From contig CAWDKL010000055.1 in assembly GCA_963802745.1 (NCBI GenBank), positions 62,001-126,000 on the forward strand: 64,000 bases of DNA. The letters are read 5' to 3'. The first letter of the stretch is position 1. The number at the start of each line of letters is the position of its first letter. The notes under the pieces are model-generated. The model was not told where the DNA came from and ran no database searches. It worked only from the letters and a program-made list of their open reading frames with translations. Shown here one piece after another: positions 1 through 9,983 of this stretch. Source of the stretch: JAJPKK01 sp963802745 (GTDB lineage Bacteria; Pseudomonadota; Alphaproteobacteria; Rhizobiales; Xanthobacteraceae). The position numbers and the translations under genes are program-made.

Positions 1-113
1 CGACCATATTTTTCGGAAAGCATGTGTTATTAATCCTCGTTTTGAATCTGAACTGGCCGCCGCCCCTCATAAAAATCGTCGATGGCGGCCGGTCCGTCAA
101 TGACCCGAACGGG

Positions 114-1217
114 CTATGAAACGTCGTTTCCGGGATGCAGCAAGGTCGCCAGCAAGGCGACAAGCTCACCTTGGCGGCGAACCCCGGTTTTATGGAAGAT
201 CGACTTCAGTTGATTCCTGGCGGTTTCCTTGGAAATACCAAGGGCCTCGGCGATCGATTCGAGGACTTCCCCGGAGCTTATGCGAATCGCGAGCCTGGCT
301 TCGGCCGGGGTCAATGCAAACGAAGCCTTTAGGGCATCTTGAGGCGGCGCCGGCCGCCGTTCCAGATCGATGAGAATAAGCAGCGCCTGGCATTGCGCGA
401 TGACGCTGGCCGATAACGCGTGAAGCTTGACAGGATACGCCAGGATCGGCCGCCGGCCCTTCCGCGGCAACAAAACCGGCGGCAGCAGCACGGAAGCGGA
501 TCCGCTCCACAGCAGCGCATGAAGCGCACGATCGAGCGCCGCGGTCGCTTCCCGGTCCCGCGCAACGATCCGCCTTTCCACGATGCGCAGGTCAAGGCCC
601 AAAATTGCTTCCGCGGCGCGGTTGAGCCGCAATACCTCGCCGCTGCGGTTGAGCAGCGCGACCGCCGAACCGCTGAGTTCAAGGGCTTCGACGGCCGCAT
701 TGGCCGCGGCAAATCCCAGCGCCCGCGCCAGTGCAGCGGCACTTCCCAATTGTTGCGACAGCGCCGCGAGTTGCTGCTTTTCACCGGGCGAAAACGGTCC
801 CTGCGCGGGTGAGCGTTGAATGGCGACGCACCACACGTCGTCCCCGGCAGCTACCTTTACCCCGCCGAAAAATTGCAGACCCATCGGTCGCAGCAGTTCC
901 TGGTAATAAGGATGCTTTTTCATCGCATCGGCTGAAATGAAATCGAAATCATCGGCGATGCCACGCCTGATCATGGTGTCCATGGCGGCACTTCGGGCGT
1001 CCCGCAGATGCCATCCGTCGCGAAAATAATTCTCGATTCCTTTCCTGACCGATTCGGTTGCAGGGACACTCGGGATGGCCCCCTGCACCGGGAACAGGAT
1101 CGTTCCAAAGCTGTTGGTCTCGACGGCGATGGTGTGGATCGCCTTTCCCCAAAGTCGCGGGTCGAGAGCGGCGTGGGCGAAGCTTTGTGCGATGACGTCG
1201 AGGTTCCAGGGGTTCAC
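114..1217 (-). CDS. LuxR-family transcriptional regulator with PAS-like sensor region
   Basis: 367-aa protein starting at a GTG (positions 1215-1217). The last 65 residues form a LuxR-type helix-turn-helix: TPAEARLA, then GEVLESIAEALGIS, then KETARNQLKSIFHKTG, the usual spacing for the GerE/LuxR DNA-binding fold. A PAS-like stretch lies around residues 170-225 (ALLNRSGEVLRLNRAAEAIL), so it probably senses a small molecule or cofactor. The first 170 residues match no domain I can name. No receiver domain is present, so it is not a classical response regulator. It stands alone between the window edge and folC on the same strand, 214 bp downstream of folC's direction of transcription. The regulatory target is unknown. 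The family call is firm; the function is general. Confidence 0.85.
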   Translation of the reverse strand: MNPWNLDVIAQSFAHAALDPRLWGKAIHTIAVETNSFGTILFPVQGAIPSVPATESVRKGIENYFRDGWHLRDARSAAMDTMIRRGIADDFDFISADAMKKHPYYQELLRPMGLQFFGGVKVAAGDDVWCVAIQRSPAQGPFSPGEKQQLAALSQQLGSAAALARALGFAAANAAVEALELSGSAVALLNRSGEVLRLNRAAEAILGLDLRIVERRIVARDREATAALDRALHALLWSGSASVLLPPVLLPRKGRRPILAYPVKLHALSASVIAQCQALLILIDLERRPAPPQDALKASFALTPAEARLAIRISSGEVLESIAEALGISKETARNQLKSIFHKTGVRRQGELVALLATLLHPGNDVS

Positions 1218-1431
1218 GGTTTGGTCAGCCTCTCAAGGCCTCAGACACGTTGCCCGTCATAAACAAATGGCTCCGCCGAAAGCCGTGAGATGGTAACATT
1301 CGCTTGCAATCGCCGCAAGCGGAATAAACCGTCAAGCCGTTTCGGTGGTGACAACGCCAGATCTTTAATCGGTTCGTGATGCTTTCCGTCGCGACGGCGG
1401 GTTAAGACGAACCCACCCTACTTCGCACCCT

Positions 1432-2751
1432 TCAAGTTGGCGGCGTGCCGTTGCCCGCCAGCACCTCCCCGGCCAAATAGAGCGAACCGGTGATCAGAAT
1501 CCGCGGCGGCGGCGCCAGTTCGAGCGCCTCGGTCGCTTGCAACGCCGCCGGCACCCCGGTCATCGCATCGGCGGCAATACCGACGGCGCGCGCGGTTGCC
1601 GCGAGCGCCTCGGCCGGCTGGCTTTTATCCGACATGACCGGCACTGCGAACAGGCGGCGCGCCAGTCCGGCGAAATTTCGCAAAAAGCCTTCCGCATCCT
1701 TCGTCGCCAGCATGCCGACGATCAGCACGAGCGGACGCGAAACCCGTTCCTCCAGATCGGCCAGCGCCGCGGCGATCGTGCGTCCGCCATCGGGATTATG
1801 TCCGCCGTCGAGCCAGATTTCGCTCCCCGCCGGTGCGGCGGCGACGAGCTTGCCGGTGGTCAGCCGCTGCATGCGGGCCGGCCAGTCCGCGTTCAGCAAG
1901 CCTTGCTCGTAGGCTTTGAGCGGCAGCCCGAATCCGGCCGCCCGCAGCGCCGCGATGGCGGTTCCGGCGTTGTCGATCTGATGCCGCCCGAACAGGCGGG
2001 GTTTTGGCAAATCCATGAGGCCCGCCTCGTCCTGATAGACGAGGCGGCCGCGCTCCTCGGACGCCATCCAATCCTGCCCGGCGACATGGAGGGCCGCACC
2101 GATATCCTCGGCATGGCGCACCAGCACGGAGAGCGGTCCCTCGGTCTGCCGCCCGATCACGGCCGGCGTCCCGCGGCGCATGATGGCCGCCTTCTCGGCC
2201 GCGATCTTCTCCAGCGTATCGCCAAGAAACTCCATGTGGTCCATGGACACCGGCGTGATCACGCTGGCGAGCGGCTGCGCCACCACATTGGTGGCATCGA
2301 GCCGGCCGCCGAGCCCGACTTCGAGCAGCAGCGCATCCGCCGGATTGTCGGCGAACAGCAGGAACGCCGCGGCGGTCTCGATTTCGAACACTGTGATCGG
2401 TGCGTCGCCATTCGCTTGCTCACAGGTTTCCAGCGCGGCGACAAGTTCGGCGTCGGACACCAGGATGCCGCCGCCGCTCTGCCCGATCCGGTAGCGCTCG
2501 TTCATCCGCACCAGGTTGGGCGAGGTGTAGACATGCACGCGCGCACCGGCAGCTTCCAGCATGGCGCGCATGAACGCCACGGTCGATCCCTTGCCATTGG
2601 TGCCGGCGACATGGACGACCGGAGGGACGCGAATTTCCGGGTGTCCCAGCCGCTCCAGCAGGCGCCGGATGCGATCGAGCGAGAGGTCGATGCGCTTGGG
2701 GTGAAGCGCCAGAAGCCGCGCCAGGATGGCATCTACTTGCGGATGGGACAT
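1432..2751 (-). CDS. folC: bifunctional dihydrofolate synthase / folylpolyglutamate synthase
   Basis: 439-aa cytosolic enzyme. It adds glutamate to dihydropteroate and extends the polyglutamate tail of folates, using ATP. The Mur-ligase P-loop VHAAGTNGKGST-type motif is seen as HVAGTNGKGSTVAFM near residue 48, followed by the folate-loop region TSPNLVRMNERYRI and the Mur-ligase middle-domain motif PVSMDHMEFLGDT. The C-terminal domain has DGGHNPDGG, the classic FolC signature. Length matches the family. An upstream in-frame ATG at 2940 would add 63 residues unlike FolC, so the start at 2751 (MSHPQVDAIL) is preferred. In related genomes folC often sits next to accD; that partner is not in this window. 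Confidence 0.95.
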   Translation of the reverse strand: MSHPQVDAILARLLALHPKRIDLSLDRIRRLLERLGHPEIRVPPVVHVAGTNGKGSTVAFMRAMLEAAGARVHVYTSPNLVRMNERYRIGQSGGGILVSDAELVAALETCEQANGDAPITVFEIETAAAFLLFADNPADALLLEVGLGGRLDATNVVAQPLASVITPVSMDHMEFLGDTLEKIAAEKAAIMRRGTPAVIGRQTEGPLSVLVRHAEDIGAALHVAGQDWMASEERGRLVYQDEAGLMDLPKPRLFGRHQIDNAGTAIAALRAAGFGLPLKAYEQGLLNADWPARMQRLTTGKLVAAAPAGSEIWLDGGHNPDGGRTIAAALADLEERVSRPLVLIVGMLATKDAEGFLRNFAGLARRLFAVPVMSDKSQPAEALAATARAVGIAADAMTGVPAALQATEALELAPPPRILITGSLYLAGEVLAGNGTPPT

Positions 2752-3125
2752 TTTGCGTTTCGACAACTTCCTGGGCTTGAGTGCCCGCTCGCGACAAGGT
2801 CTAGCATGATGTCGTGCATAGCAAATTGCTGCCGCACGCGCGGCCATCCGTCCATGAAGGTAAATTGCCCACGACCTTGAAGCGATCGGGTTCGTGAGAT
2901 TTTGGAGATCGGTGGACACCACCACGGCCGCCTCCGGCACACTTCAGACGTCGTTTTTTCATGAGACCAACCATGACATGTGCGTTTTTTGCATAGGAGC
3001 CATCCTAGTTGCGGCCGGCATCTAAATTATCTGCCTGTTAACGGCGCCGTCACGAGGGATTTATAGTGAAACCGTATGAGGTCTCTCGTTAGAACGTCAC
3101 ACTCTAAGTCGGGGTAACACGCAAC
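2752..3125. other. 374-bp intergenic region between divergent genes
   Basis: The folC and the 3126 gene are divergently transcribed, so promoters for both should lie here. The sequence near 2985-3065 is less GC-rich than the surroundings. I see no convincing operator, riboswitch or open reading frame of its own; the open frame over the folC-proximal part is only the upstream extension of folC. Confidence 0.5.
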
Positions 3126-5090
3126 ATGTCGCAACACCTTATCCGCAGCGCCTCGGTGGGCGCGGCGCTCGCCGCATTCGTCTTCAGCATGCAGGCTTTG
3201 TCGCAATCCACGAGTTCCGTGTCGGTCGGCTCCGCGACGACGCTTGAGAGCCTCGTGTCCGCCCTCACGTCTACATCCACCGGCTTTTCGGACAACGGCG
3301 GCGTGTTAACCCCGGCAACGACGCCCGTGCTGAGCGGCCCGGCCTTTTCGGCTGCCGCTCCGGCCGCCGCGTCCGCGACGGCGACATCCAGTGCCCTCGC
3401 AACAGCGACAGGCGCCGGTTCGGCAAATGTCTCGAACGCCGCGACCGACACGACGACGACGCTCGTCGCTGCGAACACGCTGTCGACGGTCGGCGCCGCC
3501 AATCCGGCCCTGCCTCTGAATCGCGCGCTTTCGATCTTCGTTTCGGATGTCGATACGACCGCGCAGCTCAAATTCTCGGAGGTGCTTTCAGCAGCTTTCC
3601 GATCAAGCGAAGGGCCATCCCGACAAGCTGGCGCTGTTCCGTCAACTATTCGACAACGAGAATGTGAGCCCCGGGGTCGGTCCGGCGCTCCACTGCGACA
3701 TTTTCGGGACCCCGCCGGCTGCCGACGCCGCGAACTTCATCGCCACGGTCGCGGCCAATGGCTTCCCCTACCGCTGCCCGCGGGTCGAGGGGCAGCTCAC
3801 GGCGGACGATCCCTTCACCAATGAGTTGGTCTCCAATCCAAAAGCCTGGAGCGCGATCGCCTTCAGCAACCGCTTCGACCTCGCGGTTTCGCCTACGGAC
3901 TGCGGCGAGTATCGCGTCGTTTTCGCCCGCAATTCCGGGATGACGCCGATCTTGGATGCGAACGGCAATTTCATCATCAACAATCTGATCGACCGCGTCC
4001 TGATGATCTTCGAGGCGCGCGTGCCCAACCCGCGCCCTTCGGCCGGGCTGAACGGCTGCAAGCCAATTCTCGATTTCTGGCACGGGCTCTCCGCCCCGAC
4101 GATAACGACCGTACAGCGCGGGCAACGGCTGCACGATTTTTATCTCCATGGCCTGCCGCAATATGGGGTCGGGCCGGTCGTCAGCATCTATAATTATTCC
4201 TTCGGACACGGGCAAATCCGCACCAATCAGTTCATGAACCTCCCCGTCAATTCGAATCTCACGCCGCTCCCGATCCCGATCAATTGGATGTTGCGCGAGT
4301 TCAAAACGGTGGTGTTCCAAGGGCGTCTCTTCATCGTGCCGGACACGACGAAGAGCAACCCTGGCGCAGCGTTGTTTGCCGCCGGTGCTACCGATTCGCG
4401 CATCGCCCAGCTCCAACAGCAAATCAGTCAGCAAATGCCGCAGTTGCTCGGAGCTGGGGCGATCGGCAACATCAACAAGCTGGGCTTTTCGCTGGTCAGC
4501 CCGAGCCAGAACGTCCTGAATGCGTTCGAAGGCGACGAACACACCGTACCTTTAAGCCTGATATTCCCAGGCAACAACAACGACCCCACCGGGTGCCAAT
4601 ATGGTGATCTTGTCGATAATTTCACCGATCCCGACACCCAGATCGTGGGCGGTTATCTGACCTCCTCCCCGCCTCCTGCGTCAACGCCGCGGGCGTCGAG
4701 AATCCCACGCTGCAGAGCTTCGTGCAGGGCGTTTTGACCGCCAATGGCGCAACGATCTCAACGCTGCAGGCGATCAAGCGTATCCGCACCCAAACCTGCG
4801 CCGGGTGCCATGTCTACTCCAATGACGACGATCTCGGCGGCGGCGCAATTTGGCCGAACAAGACAACCGGCGACGCCAATCACAACGGGATGCAGTTTAC
4901 GCAGGAATCGGAGATGCTCGTCGATCAGAAGCAGGCGGCCGGCGATCCGAACGGAAAGCGTTGGGGCATTTCTTCGGCGGTCGAGTGTTTCCTCGACAAT
5001 CGCGAGCTGATCATGCGGACGGCCTTGCAGCTTCCAATCCCGCCGGGTCTGCTGACGGTCCCCTCCGCCAATTGTCCGAGCCAGCAGTAA
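3126..5090 (+). pseudogene. exported protein with CxxCH haem motif, split by two compensating frameshifts
   Basis: Three overlapping reading frames join into one protein of about 650 residues. Piece 1 (3126 to about 3590) starts with a signal peptide (SVGAALAAFVFSMQALSQS) and a Ser/Thr/Ala-rich low-complexity stretch. Piece 2 (about 3590-4670) carries the conserved core. Piece 3 (about 4670-5090) contains TCAGCH, a c-type haem attachment motif. One extra T in the TTT at 3586-3588 explains the first shift: removing it gives VLQQLSDQAKG. A one-base loss near 4665 in a C/T-rich run explains the second. Both junctions read smoothly, so the gene is either recently broken or carries sequence errors. 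It would act in the periplasm. I do not recognise the core family. The haem call rests on one CxxCH motif. Confidence 0.65.
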
Positions 5091-5115
5091 GAAGGGGGCT
5101 GGAAAGCTCTGCGTC

Positions 5116-5137
5116 GCGGCGGGAGGCATCCCGCCGC
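5116..5137 (+). terminator. probable intrinsic terminator hairpin
   Basis: Perfect 9-bp GC-rich stem (GCGGCGGGA / TCCCGCCGC) with a 4-base loop, 26 bp after the stop of the preceding gene. There is no clear U-tract after it, so termination is inferred from position and stem strength. Confidence 0.45.
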
Positions 5138-5380
5138 GCACCTCTCGCTCGATCCGCCCCAAATGGACTCACCCGCAATACGGGCGGAATGTTATTCCTG
5201 CATCGGAGCGAGCTCGACGGGGTCGAAGCGCCAATATGACACTTCGGGCTGCGCTTACTGGCCAAATCGCGGAAACCGGCTTGCCGACGCCGCGCGACTG
5301 CCGCATTGTTGCGCGCTTGGCTGCCGTTTGCGGCGTCGCGGCCAGGTTCGCCGCCGGGCAGCAGCGACAGGGAGAGCGCG

Positions 5381-6527
5381 ATGACGAAGATGCGGCATAG
5401 GCTGGCGGCGACGGTCGGTATTCTCAGCGGCTTTGCGGCGTTTTCCGCGCTGGCCGACGACGGCGAACGGGTGATCCGGCTCGACCACTATGTCGGGGTT
5501 CGCTCGACCGTGCCGGCGATCGCCGGGCAGATCACGCCGGTCTATGTGCGGGAAGTGGTGCGCCCGGGCTCGGCACTGCGCGCCGGGGGTGCGGGCGAGC
5601 GGATCGTGCTGTTCATCCACGGCGCCGGCACGCCGGCCGAAGTGTCGTTCGATGTGCCGTACCGGGACTACAGCTGGATGGAATATCTGGCGAACGCCGG
5701 CTTCGATACCTTCGCCATGGATACGACCGGATATGGGCGCTCGACCCGCCCGGCCGCCATGAACGATCCATGCAATCTCTCCGCCGCGCAGCAGCTTGCG
5801 CTGGCGGGCGACAGTCATGCGGAAGCCTGCGCGCCGTCCTATGCCCAGCAGATGACCACGATCGCGTCCGACTGGAACGACATCGGCGCCGTGGTCGATT
5901 ACGTGCGGTCGCTGCGGCATGTGTCGCAGGTAAGCCTGGTGGCGTGGTCGCTCGGCGGCCCGCGCGCCGCGGGCTTCGCGGCGAGAAATCCCGATAAGGT
6001 GCAACGGCTGGTGCTGCTGGCGCCGGCTTACAGCCGCGAAACGTCGTCAAACCCGCCCGCCCAAGTCCCGGCGGCGGGTGCGGCGATGAATACGCAATCG
6101 CATGACAGAGTTTACCGCGAATTGGGACCGGCAGGTCGGATGTGCCGACCAGTATGACCCTGCCGCCAGCGATGCGGTTTGGCGCGCAATGCTTGACTCC
6201 GATCCGGTCGGCGCCACCTGGGGCCCCGGCGTGCGGCGCGCGCCCAATGTGACGAACTGGGGCTGGACCACGGCCGTGGTCGCGGCGACGCAAATTCCGA
6301 CGCTGATGGTCACCGGCGCCCACGACAAGCAGGTGCTGCCGCCGCGCGTGCACGACCTCTATGCCGACCTCGGATCGAAGGCCAAGGTGCTGGTCGATCT
6401 CGCCTGCTCGTCCCACAATGCCATGTGGGAGCGAAATCATTTGCTGCTGTTCCGTGTGTCGCTCGAATGGCTGGCCAAGGGGACGGTGAACGGGTCCGAA
6501 CAGGGGATAATTCGCCTAGGCTATTGA
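5381..6527 (+). pseudogene. exported alpha/beta hydrolase, one frameshift
   Basis: Piece 1 runs from ATG 5381 (preceded by GGGAGAG) to about 6100; piece 2 continues in another frame to 6527. Together they make about 380 residues. A signal peptide (LAATVGILSGFAAFSALADD) is followed by the hydrolase fold: oxyanion-region motif FIHGAGTPAE, nucleophile elbow AWSLGGPRA with Ser, acid-loop region VTGAHDKQV with Asp, and the catalytic His in SSHNAMWE. The shift is +1 between about 6090 and 6110, where NTQS should run on into MTEFTANWDRQ. All catalytic elements survive across the two pieces. Substrate is unknown. The open frame alone extends upstream to 5306, but the ATG at 5381 has the ribosome site and the signal peptide. 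Confidence 0.8.
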
Positions 6528-6637
6528 GCATCACGTCGGGGGGCCATTGCCGAACTTGTCCCGGCGATCCCGGCGCGGATTGTGAGGCTGCGGCGAGCAA
6601 GACCGGGATGCCTGCGACAAGCGCCGGAGTTGCGCGC

Positions 6638-6832
6638 GTCCCCTCTCCCCACCGTTCTTCACGATGGGAATAGGGTGAGGGGCAGGTGCGCGCCAAGACT
6701 TCATGGGTGCTATGGCACTCGCTGCTGTTACAGAATACGATCGGTCGCACCGTCGGTGCGGGCACCTGCCCCTCACCCTAACCCTCTCCCCACGGCGTGA
6801 AGAACGCCGCGGGGAGAGGGAACACGGGTCAG
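6638..6832. repeat. dispersed palindromic repeat pair (family A)
   Basis: Two inverted elements face each other. The left arm contains CTCTCCCC, a short hairpin around GTTCTTCACGATGGG and then GGGTGAGGGGCAGGTGCG. The right arm has CACCTGCCCCTCACCCTAA and a hairpin around GGCGTGAAGAACGCC ending in GGGGAGAGGG. The same family recurs at about 19.5, 42.4, 44.4, 44.7 and, in a diverged form, 45.1 kb. Elements like this are abundant in Bradyrhizobium-group genomes. No protein is encoded. Confidence 0.8.
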
Positions 6833-6935
6833 GGTTAAGTGAACGGCATTGAGCTTAGTCGGAATCTTGTCCCGTCAAGATCCGGTCATCTGGTCGCAGC
6901 CGGGATCGGCACTGCGGTTTCGAACGGAATTCCCT

Positions 6936-7685
6936 GTGCCCGCTATACCGTTGCCCGTACTGCTGGTGGTTTTCTTCGCGTTCCTGCTGGCCGGGTTTGT
7001 CAAGGGCTTTACCGGCATGGGGCTGCCGACGGTAGCAACCGGGCTCCTCACCATCGTGATGCTGCCCGCGCAGGCGGCCGGCCTGCTGGTGATGCCGAAC
7101 TTCGTCACCAACATTTTGCAGGCCTTTGCCGGCGGGCGGTTGCGCGCGCTTCTGTGGCGCTTCTGGCCGATGTTGGGCGGCATCTTTGTCGGGACCGCGC
7201 CGGGCGCCGGGTTCCTTACCGGCAACAATGCCGGAGCCGCCGCCGCCGCGCTCGGCGTGTTGCTGGTCGTTTATGCGCTGCTGGTGCTGCTGTCGGTGCG
7301 ATTCCACGTACCGAAGCAGACCGAATGGTGGCTCGGCCCGTTGAGCGGTGCGCTCACCGGTTTCATCTCGATCGTGACCGGGGTGTTCGCGATCCCGCTG
7401 GTGCCTTACCTCAATGCGCTGTCGCTTGAGCGGGACGAACTCATCCAGGTCCTCGGCCTGTCCTTCCTGACCGCCTCGACGGCGCTCGCGCTCGCGTTGG
7501 CGCGCAGCAGTGCGCTGCCGCTGTCGCTGATCGCCGCCTCGGCGTTCGCGCTCGCTCCGGCGGGGCTTGGCATGATGATCGGACAACGGCTGCGACAGCG
7601 GGCCGACCCAAAACTGTTCATGCACATCTTTGCGGCCGTATTGCTGCTGATCGGACTGCATCTGGCGCTCAGAAACCTGATCTGA
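6936..7685 (+). CDS. TauE/SafE family sulfite/anion exporter
   Basis: Integral membrane protein of about 249 residues with roughly eight hydrophobic helices in two homologous halves, each opening with the family pattern (GFVKGFTGMGLPTVA in the first, SGALTGFISIVTGVFAIP in the second). Members move sulfite, sulfoacetate or other small organic anions across the inner membrane. The frame is open from TTG 6849, but the 29 extra residues are hydrophilic and atypical. GTG 6936 (VPAIPLPVLLVV) places the first helix at the N-terminus and is preferred. It is isolated between a repeat and the sulfatase; a link with sulfatase-released sulfur is tempting but not shown. Confidence 0.8.
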   Translation: MPAIPLPVLLVVFFAFLLAGFVKGFTGMGLPTVATGLLTIVMLPAQAAGLLVMPNFVTNILQAFAGGRLRALLWRFWPMLGGIFVGTAPGAGFLTGNNAGAAAAALGVLLVVYALLVLLSVRFHVPKQTEWWLGPLSGALTGFISIVTGVFAIPLVPYLNALSLERDELIQVLGLSFLTASTALALALARSSALPLSLIAASAFALAPAGLGMMIGQRLRQRADPKLFMHIFAAVLLLIGLHLALRNLI

Positions 7686-7788
7686 AGGTCATCGCCGATT
7701 GCCAACCGTCACGCTTTCGCCTTCGTCCTGCGTGGAAGTCGGGGAGAGCATCCTTAGCGGTATCGCGGACAGTCATTTTGAACACGGC

Positions 7789-8052
7789 ATGAAGGTATCC
7801 ATGATGCGGGCATCGCGTAAATTTCTCGGGGTTGCGGCGCTGCTTTTGGTCGTTCTGGCCTGGCAAAATCTTGGCCATTCCCCCAGCATCACGCCGGGTC
7901 CGCCGCCAGCTTCTCCAAGCGTTGGGCTCACGGCCCCTCAGGCTCAGGCAGAGCCTGAATCACCCGCCGTCGAACCCCTTGCAGGGTTCCGGATCGTTTG
8001 GTCCGCGGCGAACCGCTTTTGTCGTCAAGAGCGCAACCAAAAGTTTGTGTAA
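7789..8052 (+). CDS. small hypothetical protein with N-terminal membrane anchor
   Basis: 87 residues from ATG 7789 (another in-frame ATG at 7801). It has one hydrophobic helix (FLGVAALLLVVLAWQ) after a basic N-terminus, then a Pro/Ala/Ser-rich tail. It looks like a signal anchor or an export signal with a short disordered domain. No family is recognised. It could be a chance open frame; the hydrophobic helix next to arginines and the matching strand are the only support. Confidence 0.35.
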   Translation: MKVSMMRASRKFLGVAALLLVVLAWQNLGHSPSITPGPPPASPSVGLTAPQAQAEPESPAVEPLAGFRIVWSAANRFCRQERNQKFV

Positions 8053-8158
8053 TCCACTCAATCCAATAATGAGAATTGCCGGCTGCCCCTGGCATGTATA
8101 GGGCAATCATCGTATGAGATTCCCGCGCCGATTTCAGGGACTAAAGGAGGAACAACCA

Positions 8159-9460
8159 GTGTCGCTCCGCTCGCCGCTATCGCGCCGACATCTGCTGACC
8201 GGCGCCGCCGGCACCTTGGCTTTCGCGACCGCGCGCCGCGCCACCGCTCAATCCGGCAAGCCGAACATCGTTTTCATCCTGGCCGACGATCTCGGTTTCG
8301 CGGATGTCAGTTGCTACGGCCAGCGCGATTACACCACGCCTAACATCGATCGGCTCGCGCTCGAAGGACTGCGGTTCACGCAGGGCTATGCCAATTCCGC
8401 GGTGTGCTCGGCGACCCGCACTGCCCTGATCACCGGGCGTTACCAGTATCGCCTGCCGGTCGGCCTGGAAGAGCCGATCAACGCCAGCACGCCCAAAAAC
8501 ATCGGCCTGCCGCCCGGCCATCCGACCCTGCCCTCGCTGCTGCGTACCGCCGGCTACGCGACGACGCTGATCGGCAAGTGGCATCTCGGCTTCTTGCCGG
8601 AATTCAGCCCACTCAAGAGCGGCTATGACCATTTCTTCGGGATTTTCGGCGGCGCCGCCGATTATTTCAATCATGGTTTCGACCATGCGCGCGGCGGCGA
8701 TCAGGCGTTTCAATTGCATGAGGAGGAGGTTCCGGTCGAGCGGCACGGCTATATGACCAATCTGCTCGGCGACCGCGCGGTCGATACCATCGATACCTAC
8801 GCGCGGTCGCGGCAGCCGTTCCTCCTCAGCCTGCATTTCACCGCGCCGCACTGGCCGTGGGAGGGCCCGGACGACGAGGCCGAATCGCGGCGCATCCGCA
8901 ACATCAATCACCGCGACGGCGGCACCCAGAAAACCTATGGCCGGATGGTGCAAAGCCTCGACGCCAATATCGGCCGCGTGCTGCAGGCGCTCGACGTTCG
9001 CGGGCTGTCGGACAACACCATCGTGATTTTCACTAGCGACAATGGCGGCGAGCGGTTCTCAAAAACCTGGCCGTTTACCGGCATGAAGCAGGAACTGCTG
9101 GAAGGCGGCCTGCGCATCCCGGCGATCATCCGCTGGCCGGGACATGTCGCGGCCGGATCGGTGTCGGATCAGGCCATGATCACCATGGATTGGGTGCCGA
9201 CCTTGCTGGCCGCCGGCGGAACGCGGCCCGATCCGGCCTATCCGTCCGATGGCGAGGATCTCGCCCCTGCGCTGGCGGGCGCGGCGCCGCATCCGCGCCG
9301 GTTCTATTGGCGCTACAAGGCGGGCGCGCAGCGCGCCATCCGCGACGGCGACTGGAAATATTTGCGGATCGCGGGCAACGAATTTCTGTTCGATGTGGTG
9401 CAGGACCCCCGCGAGCGCGCCAATCTCAAAGATCGCTACGGGGATGTTTTCGCTCGCTGA
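8159..9460 (+). CDS. Tat-exported formylglycine sulfatase (arylsulfatase family), 3' end frameshifted
   Basis: The start is the GTG at 8159, set by a strong ribosome site (AAAGGAGGA, 8143-8151); the frame is open from 8114. A twin-arginine signal (SRRHLLTGAAG) precedes the mature domain. Metal ligands lie in ILADDLGFADV, the catalytic cysteine that becomes formylglycine in AVCSATRTALITGRY, and further family motifs are GKWHLGF and FTSDNGGERF. The enzyme would hydrolyse sulfate esters in the periplasm. The frame stops at 9460, but the next frame continues FRSLKADWEAWNATM to 9609, exactly the usual sulfatase C-terminus, so one base is probably missing near 9448. The active-site part is intact. 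No sulfatase-maturing enzyme lies in the window. Confidence 0.88.
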   Translation: MSLRSPLSRRHLLTGAAGTLAFATARRATAQSGKPNIVFILADDLGFADVSCYGQRDYTTPNIDRLALEGLRFTQGYANSAVCSATRTALITGRYQYRLPVGLEEPINASTPKNIGLPPGHPTLPSLLRTAGYATTLIGKWHLGFLPEFSPLKSGYDHFFGIFGGAADYFNHGFDHARGGDQAFQLHEEEVPVERHGYMTNLLGDRAVDTIDTYARSRQPFLLSLHFTAPHWPWEGPDDEAESRRIRNINHRDGGTQKTYGRMVQSLDANIGRVLQALDVRGLSDNTIVIFTSDNGGERFSKTWPFTGMKQELLEGGLRIPAIIRWPGHVAAGSVSDQAMITMDWVPTLLAAGGTRPDPAYPSDGEDLAPALAGAAPHPRRFYWRYKAGAQRAIRDGDWKYLRIAGNEFLFDVVQDPRERANLKDRYGDVFAR

Positions 9461-9737
9461 AAGCCGATTGGGAGGCGTGGAACGCCACCATGCTGGAGGA
9501 ACGGCCGCGCCCCGCCGCCTACGCGCAACCGGGAAATCTGCTGGCGGACCATTACGGCGTGGTGAACCCGGCGCCGGCTCAGTCACCGGTGGGAGCGGCT
9601 CAGCGGTGACCGGTGAAGAGCGGTTTTCGCACCAGTTCCTCCCCTGCCGTTTTTCCGGGATTGGGACCGGACCGACCCTCTTGACGTTGCAAATTATAGG
9701 CAATATCACTACATTCAACAAGCCAAAATGGGGTGGC

Positions 9738-9983
9738 ATGGACAAGACAATCTCAGCGGCCGAAGCCAATCGCAATTTCTCAAAACTTCTCCGCGACGTG
9801 AGAGAGGGGCAAAGCTACGTCGTCACCAGCCACGGACGGCCAGTCGCCAAGATCACTCCGGCGGGTTCCGGTTCGGATGTGGAGGAGCGCAGCCGGGCCG
9901 CACTGCTCGCGAGGCTCCGGGCTGAGACGGTGGTCGATGTGGGGCGGTGGATACGGGAAGACCTTTATGAGGACGCACCTTGA
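9738..9983 (+). CDS. Phd/YefM-family antitoxin
   Basis: 81 residues from ATG 9738. The N-terminal half has the family pattern AAEANRNFSKLLRDVREG, then VVTSHGRPVAKI, the dimerising DNA-binding fold of Phd/YefM antitoxins. The C-terminal half would wrap the toxin. Its stop codon overlaps the next gene's start (9980-9983), the classic antitoxin-then-toxin coupling. It should repress its own promoter with the toxin; the AT-richer stretch at 9690-9730 just upstream is the likely promoter/operator. The frame is open further upstream from 9249 but only as a shadow of the sulfatase. Confidence 0.88.
   Translation: MDKTISAAEANRNFSKLLRDVREGQSYVVTSHGRPVAKITPAGSGSDVEERSRAALLARLRAETVVDVGRWIREDLYEDAP

Noticed and set aside
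1537..2880. 447-residue open frame on the plus strand
   Set aside because: Antisense shadow of folC without motifs.
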